From contig NZ_CP047095.1 of the NCBI RefSeq assembly GCF_009806575.1, positions 538,001 through 602,000 on the forward strand: DNA of 64,000 bases. Reading direction: 5' to 3'. This stretch comes from Rossellomorea marisflavi (GTDB taxonomy: Bacteria; Bacillota; Bacilli; Bacillales; Bacillaceae_B). Both the position numbers and the translations under genes were made by a program. Positions 53,161-62,027 of the stretch are shown here, in pieces; the first letter of the stretch is position 1; each line of letters starts with the position of its first letter. Under the pieces are notes generated by a model. It saw only the letters and a program-made list of their open reading frames with translations. It ran no database searches and was not told where the DNA came from.

Positions 53161-53723
53161 TCGAATTGACCTCCTTTCCCTTTCAGACAAGTATGCAGAT
53201 GTTTCAATGCAAGACGGATCCTGCCTTTGACCGTTCCGAGGGGGGTGTCGGTAGCTTCTGAGATGGACTGCTGTGTCTTACCCTTGAAGTAAAAGAGCTG
53301 GACCATCGTTTGCTGATCTTCCTTCAATCCGCTGATGCAGTCGCGTATGGCGGCCCCTTTTTCCTTCCATTCCAGGAGGTCATGGGGCGTTTCATGGTCA
53401 ACCTGGAGGGTGTCTTTTTCTATATATTCCACGGTCTCATGTTTCTTTCCTTTCCGGATGGCATCCAGGCAGGTGTTCCGGGTCATGGTGAGCAACCAGG
53501 AAGAAAATTTCCCTTTCGATTCTTCATAGTGTGCGTGGGTCTTCCAGAGTTTCATGAAGACCTCCTGTATGACTTCTTCGGCAAGCTCGCGGTTTCCTGT
53601 CATTTTATATGAAAAGGAGTAGATGAGTTTTTCGTATTGTCTGTAGAGCTCCCGCAGGGCGGATGAATCCTTTTGATGGATGATGCGGTGATACAATTCA
53701 ATATCCTTTAGATCATGGGACAT
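53157..53723 (-). CDS. ECF RNA polymerase sigma factor (SigK-like)
   Basis: The 188-residue sigma factor has region 2 (about 24-92, with NRELAEEVIQEVFMKLW) and region 4 (about 125-178, with TQQSISEATDTPLGTVKGRIR). This pattern and the RskA-type anti-sigma partner resemble the SigK/ECF19-like group. It directs transcription of an unknown regulon and is probably autoregulated. The start follows TTAGGAGCGAGTT. It is the first gene of a two-gene operon ended by 52398-52432. Confidence 0.87.
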   Translation of the reverse strand: MSHDLKDIELYHRIIHQKDSSALRELYRQYEKLIYSFSYKMTGNRELAEEVIQEVFMKLWKTHAHYEESKGKFSSWLLTMTRNTCLDAIRKGKKHETVEYIEKDTLQVDHETPHDLLEWKEKGAAIRDCISGLKEDQQTMVQLFYFKGKTQQSISEATDTPLGTVKGRIRLALKHLHTCLKGKGGQFE

Positions 53724-53959
53724 AACTCGCTCCTAACCTTTGACGTAGTTATCATAAGGATACTAAATAACGGTGCTGAACTCAAAGTTCTACTAAGCTA
53801 ACGAAAAAGTTTTGGTTTTGGATCACTTTATGTTTGAAAAAGTTGGGTTTAGGGTAAAAAATATGTTTTTTTTATATGATGGAGAATTTTGGTTCAATTT
53901 GATGGTTTGGGAAAGGGTTTTACGATCCTGTTTTTTATTGGTGTGTAGTAGGTGAAGAG

Positions 53960-54092
53960 ACCGTTTCGTTTCACTGCGGCCACCCGCTTTCCATGGGGCG
54001 TGCGGTGAGCCGCTTCGGCGCTGCCTGCAGGGTCTCACCCTGCCCGCTATTCCCATAGGAGTCGGGTGGCCTCCGCTGCACTGCACTCTGTG
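53960..54092 (-). repeat. hairpin repeat, subfamily A, copy 1 of locus 3
   Basis: The core spans 53978-54071 with perfect outer stem GGCCACCCG/CGGGTGGCC. It is the first of three A units spaced 207 bp apart. The 240 bp to its left (53724-53959) is AT-rich and without a recognisable gene. Confidence 0.85.
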
Positions 54093-54167
54093 CGTAGGAG
54101 GGGGAGAGTGCTGGTTCGGAACATGCTAACGCCATCCTGTTTTTATGAGTATATGGAGGAGACAAGA

Positions 54168-54299
54168 CCGTTCCGTTTCGCTGCGGCCACCCGCTTTCCA
54201 AGGGGCGTGCGGTGAGCCGCTTCGGCGCTGCCTGCAGGGTCTCACCCTGCCCGCTATTCCCATAGGAGTCGGGTGGCCTTCGCTGCACTTCACTCTGAG
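54168..54299 (-). repeat. hairpin repeat, subfamily A, copy 2 of locus 3
   Basis: The core spans 54185-54278 with perfect outer stem, flanked by TTCGCTGC on both sides. Confidence 0.85.
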
Positions 54300-54375
54300 T
54301 GGAGGAGGGGAGATGTGCTGGTTCGGAACAGGGAATCGCCATCTTTTTTTTATGAGTGTGTGGAGGAGATTAGAT

Positions 54376-54504
54376 CGTTCCGTTTCGCTGCGGCCTCCCG
54401 CTTTCCATGGGGCGTGCGGTGAGCCGCTTCGGCGCGCCTGCAGGGTCTCACCCTGCCCGCTATTCCCATAGGAGTCGGGTGGCCTTCGCTGCACTTCACT
54501 CTGT
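54376..54504 (-). repeat. hairpin repeat, subfamily A, copy 3 of locus 3
   Basis: The core spans 54392-54484 with outer stem GGCCTCCCG/CGGGTGGCC (one mismatch), flanked by TTCGCTGC on both sides. Confidence 0.85.
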
Positions 54505-54555
54505 GCGAAGGAGAGGAATGTGCTAATTTGAAACGGGAAATCTCCCTCCTGTTTT

Positions 54556-54664
54556 TGCAATGAGTATGTGGTGAATGCGAAACCGTTCTGTTCTTTGCAC
54601 TTTGTGCGCAGGAAAGGTAATCGGATAATGCGAAACAGGCCATCACGCATGGTTTCTTTTTTAG
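54556..54664 (+). repeat. subfamily-A unit flank lacking the core (locus 3)
   Basis: This is homologous to 14301-14416 along its length and likewise has no hairpin core. It ends in a GAAAC...GTTTC hairpin followed by T residues (54632-54662). Confidence 0.7.
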
Positions 54665-54715
54665 TATGACTTTCTAACCCCATTTATGAACGATCACCTC
54701 ACCATGTCCAGTACC

Positions 54716-54846
54716 ACTGAGTGGATTGAAGCGGAAGGGATTTGACTCCTGCGGAAAAGGGGGATGATCGAGACCCCGCAGGCACGAGGAGGCTCGACAT
54801 GCTCCCCGCGGAAAGCAAATCCCTGCAGCGCAAAGGAACGGACTAG
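54716..54846 (+). repeat. hairpin repeat, subfamily B, locus 3
   Basis: The core spans 54737-54823, nearly identical to copy B1 at 14487-14573. A further short remnant with GCAGCGCAATGAAACGG lies near 54915-54940. Confidence 0.85.
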
Positions 54847-55015
54847 TTTTCCATCTCACACTTCATTTAGGGCGATTTTGTCTTCAATTCTCATAAAGTG
54901 GGCTCGAAACCCCACAGCAGCGCAATGAAACGGACTAGTTTCCAGCTTCACACTTCACTTAGGACAATTTTGTTTTTAACTGGTTTTCCAACGCGCACTC
55001 CCCTAAGATTGCAGA

Positions 55016-55050
55016 CAAAAAAAGCCTCCCCATATGGAACAAGGGAGGCG
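55016..55050 (-). terminator. terminator after mreBH
   Basis: On the minus strand GCCTCCC pairs with GGGGAGGC and is followed by a run of seven T. Confidence 0.8.
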
Positions 55051-55055
55051 GATGA

Positions 55056-56060
55056 TTATTTTACTTTTTGTAGTTTGTCAATGACCGTGAGGGAGCGCCC
55101 TGTTCCGATGGCTACAGATTCAAGCGGGTTCGGTGCCAGGTGGACCGGTACGACGATTTCCTGGCTCAGCCAGTCTTGAAGGCCGTTGAGAAGGGAACCT
55201 CCACCAGTCAGGATCACACCGCGATCGACGATATCTCCGCTCAGTTCAGGCGGGCAGTTTTCAAGCGTGGCGCGGATGGTCTCAAGGATATGTAAGAGAG
55301 ACTCTTTAAGTGCTTCCTGGATTTGCAGTGACGTAAGTTCGATGGTCTTTGGAAGTCCTGTGACGAGGTCACGACCGCGGATTTCCATTTTGCGTTCATC
55401 GTGTTCGATGAGAGCCTGACCGACTTCGATCTTCACTTGTTCCGCTGTCCTTTCACCGATCAGGAGATTGTAGCGTTTGCGTACATATTGGATGATGTCT
55501 TCATCCATTTGATCTCCACCGATGCGGATCGTGTTGCAGGAAACGACGCCACCGTAAGAGATGATGGCGACTTCTGTTGTTCCTCCACCGATATCGACGA
55601 TTACGTTCGCCACTGGTTCTCCGACTGGAAGATCTGCTCCGATGGCAGCTGCTACAGGCTCTTCAATGAGGGTGACGGATTTTGCTCCACTGCCACGTAC
55701 GGCATCTTGGATCGCCCTGCGTTCAACGGATGTTGCACCAGACGGGGTACAAACGACAACGGTAGGTTTTCGGATGGAGAAGCCCAGTTTTTTGCTGGCC
55801 TTTCTCATCACTTGCTTTAGCATTTCAGTGGTGACGTCAAAATCTGCGATGACGCCATCTTTCAATGGACGTACGGCCACGATTTTACCTGGTGTCTTCC
55901 CGATCATATTCTTCGCTTCTGCTCCTACCGCCAAGACAGATTTCGTTTCTGTGTCGATGGCAACAACGGATGGTTCGTTCAGGATAATTCCTTTATTTTT
56001 ACTATAGACTAGTATATTTGCAGTACCTAAGTCGATTCCGATTTCAGAGTTTGATAGCAT
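55056..56060 (-). CDS. mreBH: MreBH, actin-like rod-shape protein
   Basis: The 334-residue actin homologue assembles along the membrane and guides lateral cell-wall synthesis; in B. subtilis MreBH also directs the hydrolase LytE. The actin-fold motifs are [13 protein letters not shown] (phosphate 1, residues 7-19), [14 protein letters not shown]-type phosphate 2 (near 158-170) and [12 protein letters not shown] (near 288). N-terminal [15 protein letters not shown] and [19 protein letters not shown] match MreBH more than MreB or Mbl. Upstream non-coding DNA 56061-56400 has a repeated ACAGTATA (56092-56099 and 56109-56116) and an ACCCCC motif on the minus strand. Confidence 0.9.
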   Translation of the reverse strand: MLSNSEIGIDLGTANILVYSKNKGIILNEPSVVAIDTETKSVLAVGAEAKNMIGKTPGKIVAVRPLKDGVIADFDVTTEMLKQVMRKASKKLGFSIRKPTVVVCTPSGATSVERRAIQDAVRGSGAKSVTLIEEPVAAAIGADLPVGEPVANVIVDIGGGTTEVAIISYGGVVSCNTIRIGGDQMDEDIIQYVRKRYNLLIGERTAEQVKIEVGQALIEHDERKMEIRGRDLVTGLPKTIELTSLQIQEALKESLLHILETIRATLENCPPELSGDIVDRGVILTGGGSLLNGLQDWLSQEIVVPVHLAPNPLESVAIGTGRSLTVIDKLQKVK

Positions 56061-56406
56061 TGTCGTATTCCTCCAACTATAAGAATTCTACACAGTATAA
56101 CCTTCTATACAGTATAGGAGATTTTCGGGGGTTTTGTCGGTGGAGATATTTACCACCGACAAATTGTTACAAAGGATGACAAAGGGGACGGGTTTGTCAT
56201 TTAATGAAAAGCTTTAATTACGAGGATTTTAATTACCTATTGGGGTATATAGAAGTGGTAAGGTTTATTCCCTGCGTTATGAAAATTTAAACGTTCTGTA
56301 ATAATTTTTGAGAGGAAGATGAGGGAAAAACAGGTAGTTTAAAGGGTTTTCAGACGTGGGGAATCCTTCCCGGTCGTTTCGTAGGGGGGATAAATGAAAA
56401 AAGAGA

Positions 56407-56684
56407 GAGGCTGGGACAAAAGTGTTTTCGTCATAGTGAAACCCGAATTCCTTTACCTAGGATAAGGCAAAAGAAATCGGGTTTTTAATTTGATTCATGA
56501 CCATGACCAGCGGTTGATTGGAGTGCAAGACGAAGACTCCTGCGGGAAGAGTAGCTGATGTGAGAAGGCCTGCCGAGGAGGCTCACGGGCTACCCGCGGA
56601 AAGCGAAGTCTTGCACGGAAATCATGAGCGATATAAAGATTCTATACTGATCATGTTCGCATTTTTTGTTTTTGTGCCAACCTC
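56407..56684 (+). repeat. composite repeat with terminal inverted repeats, containing a subfamily-C hairpin core
   Basis: Terminal inverted repeats GAGGCTGGGACAAAA (56407-56421) and TTTTGTGCCAACCTC (56670-56684) match at 13 of 15 positions. Inside are an AAACCCGA...TCGGGTTT hairpin (56441-56490) and a hairpin core with 9-bp perfect outer stem GTGCAAGAC (56523-56531) and GTCTTGCAC (56608-56616). The core keeps GACTCC(T)GCGGG and CCCGCGGAAAGC. It is the only C copy here. It lies directly behind the stop of the MCP gene. GAGGCTGGGACA-type ends are known from repeated elements of Firmicutes. Confidence 0.75.
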
Positions 56685-56701
56685 ATACCGGCATGAAAGA
56701 A

Positions 56702-58360
56702 TCATAGAGTGAATCGTTCCAGTTTTCTCTTCATTTCTTCCGTCATTTCATTCAGTTGTTCGATGCGTTTTGTCATGTGTTCGAAGTACCGGAGCTGCTC
56801 TTCGGTGGAGGAAGAGATCTCTTCTGTACCGGCTGCCGTTTCTTCCGTGATTGCCGAAATGTTTTCAATGGCGGAGGCGACTTCCTCCGTCCGTTCATGG
56901 GAGGCGTTCATATCATTCTCCAAGACTTCGAGGCTCTCGTGGATGGCGGATACTTTCAGGGAAATTTCCTGGAAGGCATCCTCGGTGACCGTCATGGAAG
57001 TGACCTGCTGATTGGAAAGTTCCTGTCCTTTGCGCGAGGCTTCCATGATGCCCGTGACGCCTTTTTGGATATTGCCGACCATGCGGTTGATTCCATCCGT
57101 TGCGACGGCTGAATCCTCCGCGAGCTTCCGGACTTCTTCTGCCACTACGGAGAAGCCCCTGCCCGCTTCCCCGGCCCTTGCTGCTTCAATGGCGGCATTC
57201 AGGGCAAGGAGGTTGGTCTGTTCTGCAATGTCCCTGACGGCGTGGGACGCCTGTTCGATCTTGGCCGTGTAGGTGGCGAAGGATTCCACAGCTTGCAGGA
57301 TCACATCGGATGATTCTGATATGGATCTTGCGTACCCTTGTTGTTTCTGAAGTGATTCTCTGCCGTGATCAACTGAGGCAAGGGCCAAGCGTCCATCCGC
57401 TGCAGAAGCTGTGCTCTGCTTCACGTTTTTACTGAATTCATCCCCCATGGTTGCCATAAGGGAAGCGGTCGATTGGATATCTTCTGAAATGGACTGGCTG
57501 CCTTTTGCCAGTTCTTCTGTGGATACGGCCACTTGACTGGCACTTTCGGCAAGGTTCGTCATCTGAGAGCGTACCTCGTGTGTGAAGGATTCAAGATTGT
57601 CCCCGGCTACCTGCACCGATTGCACCGTTTCCCTCAGGTTCAGCATCATGTGATGGAAGGCCGTTTGCAGCTGATCGACCTCGAACTTACTCTTTTTATC
57701 TTGTATTTCTCCGATGTTTCCAGTCAGATCCCCTTCGGCCATGCGCTGGGCATTCCGGACCATTTTGTTGATCGGCCTCGTGATCCTTCTTGTGAGGATC
57801 GCAGAACTTGTAAGGGAAACAATGACGACAATGAGGAAACCGATCACGGTCGTCCAGATCGTGAACGTGATTTTTTGCTTGTTGGCTTCAAGGATGCCGT
57901 CATACCACTTGTTGGTTTCGATGTTCAAGAGGTAGAGGTCATTTAGCGGCCCTGATATCCTGGAGGATTGCCGTCTGATTTCAGCCGGGTTCCGCTCCTC
58001 GATGGCTTTTTCCGTTTTGTTTTTCAGCTGTGTGTACTTGATTTCCAGGGTATTCATATAGCGTTTCTGCTCGGTAGTGACCATTCTCTTCTTTAACGTA
58101 TCCACCCGGGTCGTAGTCGTCTTCATGGCATTCTCAAGGATTTGACGATTTTCTTCAGATGGGGTGGAGGCGTAATAGGACAGGGTCTGCTGGAGGGCGA
58201 CCATATCGCCTTTTAATTGCTCTGTCCGGACGAGGGTGTTGACGTCATCCTTCGCAGACGTATGCATGTCGATCAGCTGGGACACGATGTAGCCGATGAT
58301 CAACATGGATAAGATGAGAGGGATGAGCCCTATGATGGTTAAACGATTTTTAATTCTCAT
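56702..58360 (-). CDS. methyl-accepting chemotaxis protein
   Basis: The 552-residue chemoreceptor has two membrane helices (about 9-30 and 180-202), an extracellular helical sensor domain between them, a HAMP domain (about 203-257) and a long cytosolic signalling coiled coil. The conserved tip is [19 protein letters not shown], followed by [15 protein letters not shown] (near 377-412). It signals to CheA/CheW. The BMP-type lipoprotein gene lies 26 bp upstream, so the two are probably one operon and ligand capture by the lipoprotein may feed this receptor. The composite repeat begins 18 bp beyond its stop. Confidence 0.88.
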   Translation of the reverse strand: MRIKNRLTIIGLIPLILSMLIIGYIVSQLIDMHTSAKDDVNTLVRTEQLKGDMVALQQTLSYYASTPSEENRQILENAMKTTTTRVDTLKKRMVTTEQKRYMNTLEIKYTQLKNKTEKAIEERNPAEIRRQSSRISGPLNDLYLLNIETNKWYDGILEANKQKITFTIWTTVIGFLIVVIVSLTSSAILTRRITRPINKMVRNAQRMAEGDLTGNIGEIQDKKSKFEVDQLQTAFHHMMLNLRETVQSVQVAGDNLESFTHEVRSQMTNLAESASQVAVSTEELAKGSQSISEDIQSTASLMATMGDEFSKNVKQSTASAADGRLALASVDHGRESLQKQQGYARSISESSDVILQAVESFATYTAKIEQASHAVRDIAEQTNLLALNAAIEAARAGEAGRGFSVVAEEVRKLAEDSAVATDGINRMVGNIQKGVTGIMEASRKGQELSNQQVTSMTVTEDAFQEISLKVSAIHESLEVLENDMNASHERTEEVASAIENISAITEETAAGTEEISSSTEEQLRYFEHMTKRIEQLNEMTEEMKRKLERFTL

Positions 58361-58386
58361 GATAACGTGCTCTCCTTAGCTGTTGG

Positions 58387-59358
58387 TTATGGAGCTTCAA
58401 CATCGATGTCTCCTGAGATGATTTTTTCCTTTGCTTCATCCAGCTTCTTCATTTGATCAGGCTTTAGGTTGACGATCCTGATTTGAGCGAGGCCGACACC
58501 ATTCTCACTGAGACCGAGTTCGTACGCAGATGATGTCTGCTTTTTTTCATTTAGTGTATCGTCGATGAAACTGAAAATGGCGATATCGACATTTTTCATC
58601 ATGGATGTAGCGACGGATTTTTCAGCTATAAAGAACTGATCGGCATCTACACCGGCTGAAAAGACCCCTTTCGCTTGTGCGGTCTTTAAAGAACCGATTC
58701 CAGACATTCCAGCTGCTGCATAGATAAAATCGCTTTTCTTTTTGATTTGATCCCCTGCGAGTTTTTCCCCGGCGTTGAGATCATTGAAGCTGTTCGTGTA
58801 ACCTGTAAGGATGTTAATGTCAGATTTTGCGTAGCGGGCACCCTGCTCGAATCCAGATTGGAATTTATGGATGACCGGCGCATCTTCGCCTCCGATGAAG
58901 CTCACTGTGCCTGTTTTGGACGTCATGGCTGCGACCATCCCGACCAGGAAGCTGCCCTCGTGTTCTTTAAATGTGACTGATGTGACATTTTCAAGATCTG
59001 AAGTGGCGTCAATCAAAAGGAATGCCTGTTTTGGATGTTTTTTTGCCTCGATTTCGAGCGCTTCTTGGACAGAAAACCCGAGACCGATGATCAAATCATG
59101 TTTCTGGTTGATGAGTTCTTCGAGTGCCCCTTCCATATTGCCATCTGGTGCCTCGGCATAATCAAAAATAATCCCGAGTTCATCGCGTGCACGCTCAAGG
59201 CCGTTGAATGCAAGGTCGTTGAATGAATCGTCACCGAGACCGCTGTCGGATAAAAGGATTCCAACGCTGTAAGGCTCTGGTGATGAAGTGCTTTTCGTAA
59301 CGGCTGAACAGCCGGACATCACCACAAGGGTAAGAAGAATCATGATGATTTTTTTCAA
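58387..59358 (-). CDS. BMP-family substrate-binding lipoprotein
   Basis: The 323-residue secreted lipoprotein has signal peptide and lipobox VVMSGC, with lipid-attached Cys17. The periplasmic-binding fold belongs to the Bmp/PnrA family (GILLSDSGLGDDSFNDLAFNG near 33-53, DLIIGLGFSVQEAL near 91). The family binds nucleosides or similar ligands for ABC uptake. There is no ABC permease or ATPase here; instead an MCP gene follows directly. A role as chemotactic binding protein is inferred. The start follows GAGGGACCATTCC. Confidence 0.85.
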   Translation of the reverse strand: MKKIIMILLTLVVMSGCSAVTKSTSSPEPYSVGILLSDSGLGDDSFNDLAFNGLERARDELGIIFDYAEAPDGNMEGALEELINQKHDLIIGLGFSVQEALEIEAKKHPKQAFLLIDATSDLENVTSVTFKEHEGSFLVGMVAAMTSKTGTVSFIGGEDAPVIHKFQSGFEQGARYAKSDINILTGYTNSFNDLNAGEKLAGDQIKKKSDFIYAAAGMSGIGSLKTAQAKGVFSAGVDADQFFIAEKSVATSMMKNVDIAIFSFIDDTLNEKKQTSSAYELGLSENGVGLAQIRIVNLKPDQMKKLDEAKEKIISGDIDVEAP

Positions 59359-59454
59359 GGAATGGTCCCTCCATATCGTATTAGTGCTCGGACAATGTGT
59401 CCCACAGTATTATCGGAGAAGGGGAGAGGATTTTGAAGGGCTCTTGAGGAAAAT

Positions 59455-59486
59455 AAAAAAAGATGCCGAATCTTGGCATCTTTTAA
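59455..59486 (-). terminator. terminator after the thioesterase gene
   Basis: On the minus strand AAGATGCC pairs with GGCATCTT and is followed by TTTTTA. Confidence 0.8.
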
Positions 59487-59488
59487 TT

Positions 59489-59992
59489 TTAATATGCTTT
59501 TCTGAAGAACTCGGCAAGCTCCTGGCTGTGCATTTTTCGTGCTTTTCGGTGCTCTGCGCGGTTCTGGGCGGTTTCGTTGAGCCATATTTCTTCTTCTGAT
59601 TCAGGTACGACTTCAGGAATGACGGCAGGCTTACCGCCTTCGATTGCGACGAAGGTAAGGAAGGAGATGGCTGCGACGTTCGTTTTGCCTGTAAGGAGTT
59701 CTTCCGATGTCACCTTCACGCAGATTTCCATGGAGCTCTTCCCGGTATAGGTGACCATCGCTTCCAACGTGACAGCGTCACCGACCTTGATCGGCTGAAG
59801 GAAGTCGACGGAATCCGTCGATGCCGTGACAACCGGTTTCCTGGCATGCTTGGCGGCCGCTATGGAAGCCACGTCGTCTATATAGGCCATTAATTTACCG
59901 CCGAACATCGTCCCGTGATGGTTCGTATCGGGCGGGAGGACATGGGCCGTCTTGATTGTTTTTGTTTCTTTCATCGTTTTTTTCTCTCTCAA
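59489..59992 (-). CDS. ykhA: acyl-CoA thioesterase (hotdog fold, YkhA-like)
   Basis: This 167-residue cytosolic hotdog-fold enzyme hydrolyses acyl-CoA esters. It has PPDTNHHGTMFGGKLMAYID (near 20-39), with the catalytic Asn/His and Asp region, and a TASTDSVDFLQPI strand. It matches YkhA/YciA-type thioesterases. The start is TTG 59992, with AGAGGTGA seven nt upstream; ATG 59974 is a possible alternative. Confidence 0.85.
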   Translation of the reverse strand: MREKKTMKETKTIKTAHVLPPDTNHHGTMFGGKLMAYIDDVASIAAAKHARKPVVTASTDSVDFLQPIKVGDAVTLEAMVTYTGKSSMEICVKVTSEELLTGKTNVAAISFLTFVAIEGGKPAVIPEVVPESEEEIWLNETAQNRAEHRKARKMHSQELAEFFRKAY

Positions 59993-60133
59993 TGAAGTTC
60001 ACCTCTTGGTATGGATTGCCATTCTATTATGTTTCCTCAAAACCTGCTTTTTGAAACATGGTTTACTGGGAAAAGGCTCCCCTATAGAAGAGTATATCAC
60101 GACCTTGTCGAAAGGGTTCGTACGGCGTCTTCA

Positions 60134-60166
60134 TGAAAAAAGACGGAACCCTGTTGGCTCCGTCTG
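60134..60166 (-). terminator. terminator after the DUF2639 gene
   Basis: On the minus strand AGACGGA pairs with TCCGTCT and is followed by TTTTTC. Confidence 0.7.
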
Positions 60167-60173
60167 GTGGTTG

Positions 60174-60302
60174 TTATTTTGTGCGTTCAAGCAGGTTTGC
60201 AAGAACATGTTTTTTATAGGCTTCGACTTTACGTTCCTCGTAGCGTCGAACGCCTGCTTTTTTTAGTTCTTCCACGTACCAGCCTTTGCTTCCTACATGC
60301 AT
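60174..60302 (-). CDS. DUF2639 family small protein (YflJ-like, 42 aa)
   Basis: The short frame encodes MHVGSKGWYVEELKKAGVRR followed by YEERKVEAYKKHVLANLLER and TK. GSKGWYVEELKKAG is the hallmark of DUF2639, a family of about 43 residues in Bacillus. The function is unknown. ATG 60302 has GAAAGGA ten nt upstream, and a terminator follows. The region from here to 60521 holds only a weak hairpin of the MFS gene. Confidence 0.75.
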   Translation of the reverse strand: MHVGSKGWYVEELKKAGVRRYEERKVEAYKKHVLANLLERTK

Positions 60303-60487
60303 TGAAAAAACATCCTTTCGTTGTATGGTTGGAATCTCGGACCGGCTCGGGTTTTGAGCCGTGATTCTTAATTACAGTTGCTTATTCTAACATCCATGTT
60401 TTCTGTGAAAAAGGGGGTAAATGGAATTCGGCATTTTCTGAAAAAATAAAAGGGGAAGATGGGGATGACCTGCTCAAATAACCTAAA

Positions 60488-60512
60488 GAGGAATGATCAC
60501 AGAGGACCATTC
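60488..60512 (-). terminator. weak terminator after the MFS gene
   Basis: On the minus strand GGAATGGTC pairs with GATCATTCC around CTCTGT and is followed by TCTTT. Confidence 0.5.
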
Positions 60513-60521
60513 CCTACGGAT

Positions 60522-61811
60522 TTATTCTATGGGAGCCTTAACTTCTTCCTGCTTTTCATCAAACCGTTTGAACATGAAGTAGAAGATGCCTCCGCTTCCG
60601 AGTGCGAGCAGGGAGAGGATGGCAAAGGTCCAATCATAGCCGATGTAAAGGCTCAAGGTGATGGACAAGGGGGCAATCGTCCGGGCAATGGTATACCGGA
60701 GGCTGGCCGCAGCAAAATATTGTCCCCGCATATGATCAGGTGCCAACTTTGAAACAAAGGTCTGCTGGATCCCTGCCGTCATCAATTCGGCAAAGGTGAA
60801 GATGGCCATGGCGAAGATGAAGACCCAGACCGAGCTCGTCATACCGAAGATAAAGATGGCGATTGCATAGACGATGGATGAAAGGATGAACACATTCCGT
60901 TCTTTAAACCTGGTAATGAACCGGGTGACGACAACCGTCAACAGTGCGACGAGGAGCCCGTTTTCCGATAGGATCAAACCGAATACCTGCTCTCCCACAA
61001 GAGTCAATGACCAATCCCCGATCGAGAAGAGGGTCACATTATCCACGACGTCCTTTATGTAGACAGGAAGCAGCAGATCGAGCTGCATAAAGGTTTGCCC
61101 GACAAGGATACCGGCCACGATGAACAACAGGAACGTCCTGTCTTTCATAATGACCCCATAATCCTTGAATTGATCGGTGATGGCATGATACCAAGCCTGA
61201 TTCCTGCCTGCCGTGACCTTCAGCTTGGCGGCATCCCGAGGTGCCGTTTCCCTTGTCATCTTCGCCAGCAGGATGGATAGCATCACGCATATCAAGCCTG
61301 CGGCAAGCAGGAGTTCAAACCGGTAATTCACATAGAAGATCCCGCCGAGGATCGGTCCGACGACGACCGCAATATTGATGGAGGTATAAAAGACGGCGAA
61401 AACATGACTCCGGTCTTTCTCTTCCACGACATCGGCCACCATGGCCTGGCTGGCGGGCCAGTAAAAGGAACCGAAGATCCCGACGAGGCTGAAGCAGATG
61501 AATCCGATCAAAGCAGAATCTAGCCAGGGTGAACTGGCAAGGCCGAAGACGAGGAAACCGGCCCCTTGGCCGAATGCAGAAATGACCATCATTCGCTTCC
61601 TTCCGAATCGATCTGCGCAGTACCCGCCCATCAAGTTGGCCCCTACGGCAAACACCTGGGACAACACGAGGAGCAGTCCGGCTGTCTGCTTGCCGAATGC
61701 TTCCGTAAAATATATCGTCAGAAACGGGAAGAACATCCAAAATGTGATGTTGATTGCCGCTTCCCCGAATAAACGAACTTTTAAATTCCGATCCCAATCC
61801 CTGATTCTCAT
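60522..61811 (-). CDS. MFS-family transporter (drug-efflux-like)
   Basis: The 429-residue membrane protein has twelve predicted helices. The loop 2-3 motif GGYCADRFGRKRMM (near 62-75) and a second-half equivalent are typical of the major facilitator superfamily. The DHA1-like family includes YttB and related multidrug exporters. The start follows GGGAGGAATC. The substrate is not predictable. Confidence 0.85.
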   Translation of the reverse strand: MRIRDWDRNLKVRLFGEAAINITFWMFFPFLTIYFTEAFGKQTAGLLLVLSQVFAVGANLMGGYCADRFGRKRMMVISAFGQGAGFLVFGLASSPWLDSALIGFICFSLVGIFGSFYWPASQAMVADVVEEKDRSHVFAVFYTSINIAVVVGPILGGIFYVNYRFELLLAAGLICVMLSILLAKMTRETAPRDAAKLKVTAGRNQAWYHAITDQFKDYGVIMKDRTFLLFIVAGILVGQTFMQLDLLLPVYIKDVVDNVTLFSIGDWSLTLVGEQVFGLILSENGLLVALLTVVVTRFITRFKERNVFILSSIVYAIAIFIFGMTSSVWVFIFAMAIFTFAELMTAGIQQTFVSKLAPDHMRGQYFAAASLRYTIARTIAPLSITLSLYIGYDWTFAILSLLALGSGGIFYFMFKRFDEKQEEVKAPIE

Positions 61812-62027
61812 GTATGATTCCTCCCCTCATGAAGGTGGATGGGTGAACTAGATAATCATAGCCCGCACCGTAGAAAGAAACAAGATAGATTTTTTGAATT
61901 GATTGTATATTTTTTCTTTTTTGAAACACCTGGTGAAGGGGCTCGGTTTCTGAGGATTCCAATCGTCCAAAGTCGTTTTTCAAAAGGGTGAATATACTAT
62001 CATAGGAGCATGGAGGGGGCGTCTCGT

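Noticed and set aside
56127-56132. SigI-type -35 (ACCCCC) upstream of mreBH
   Set aside because: The -35-like motif is present, but no CGAA-like -10 lies at the required distance.
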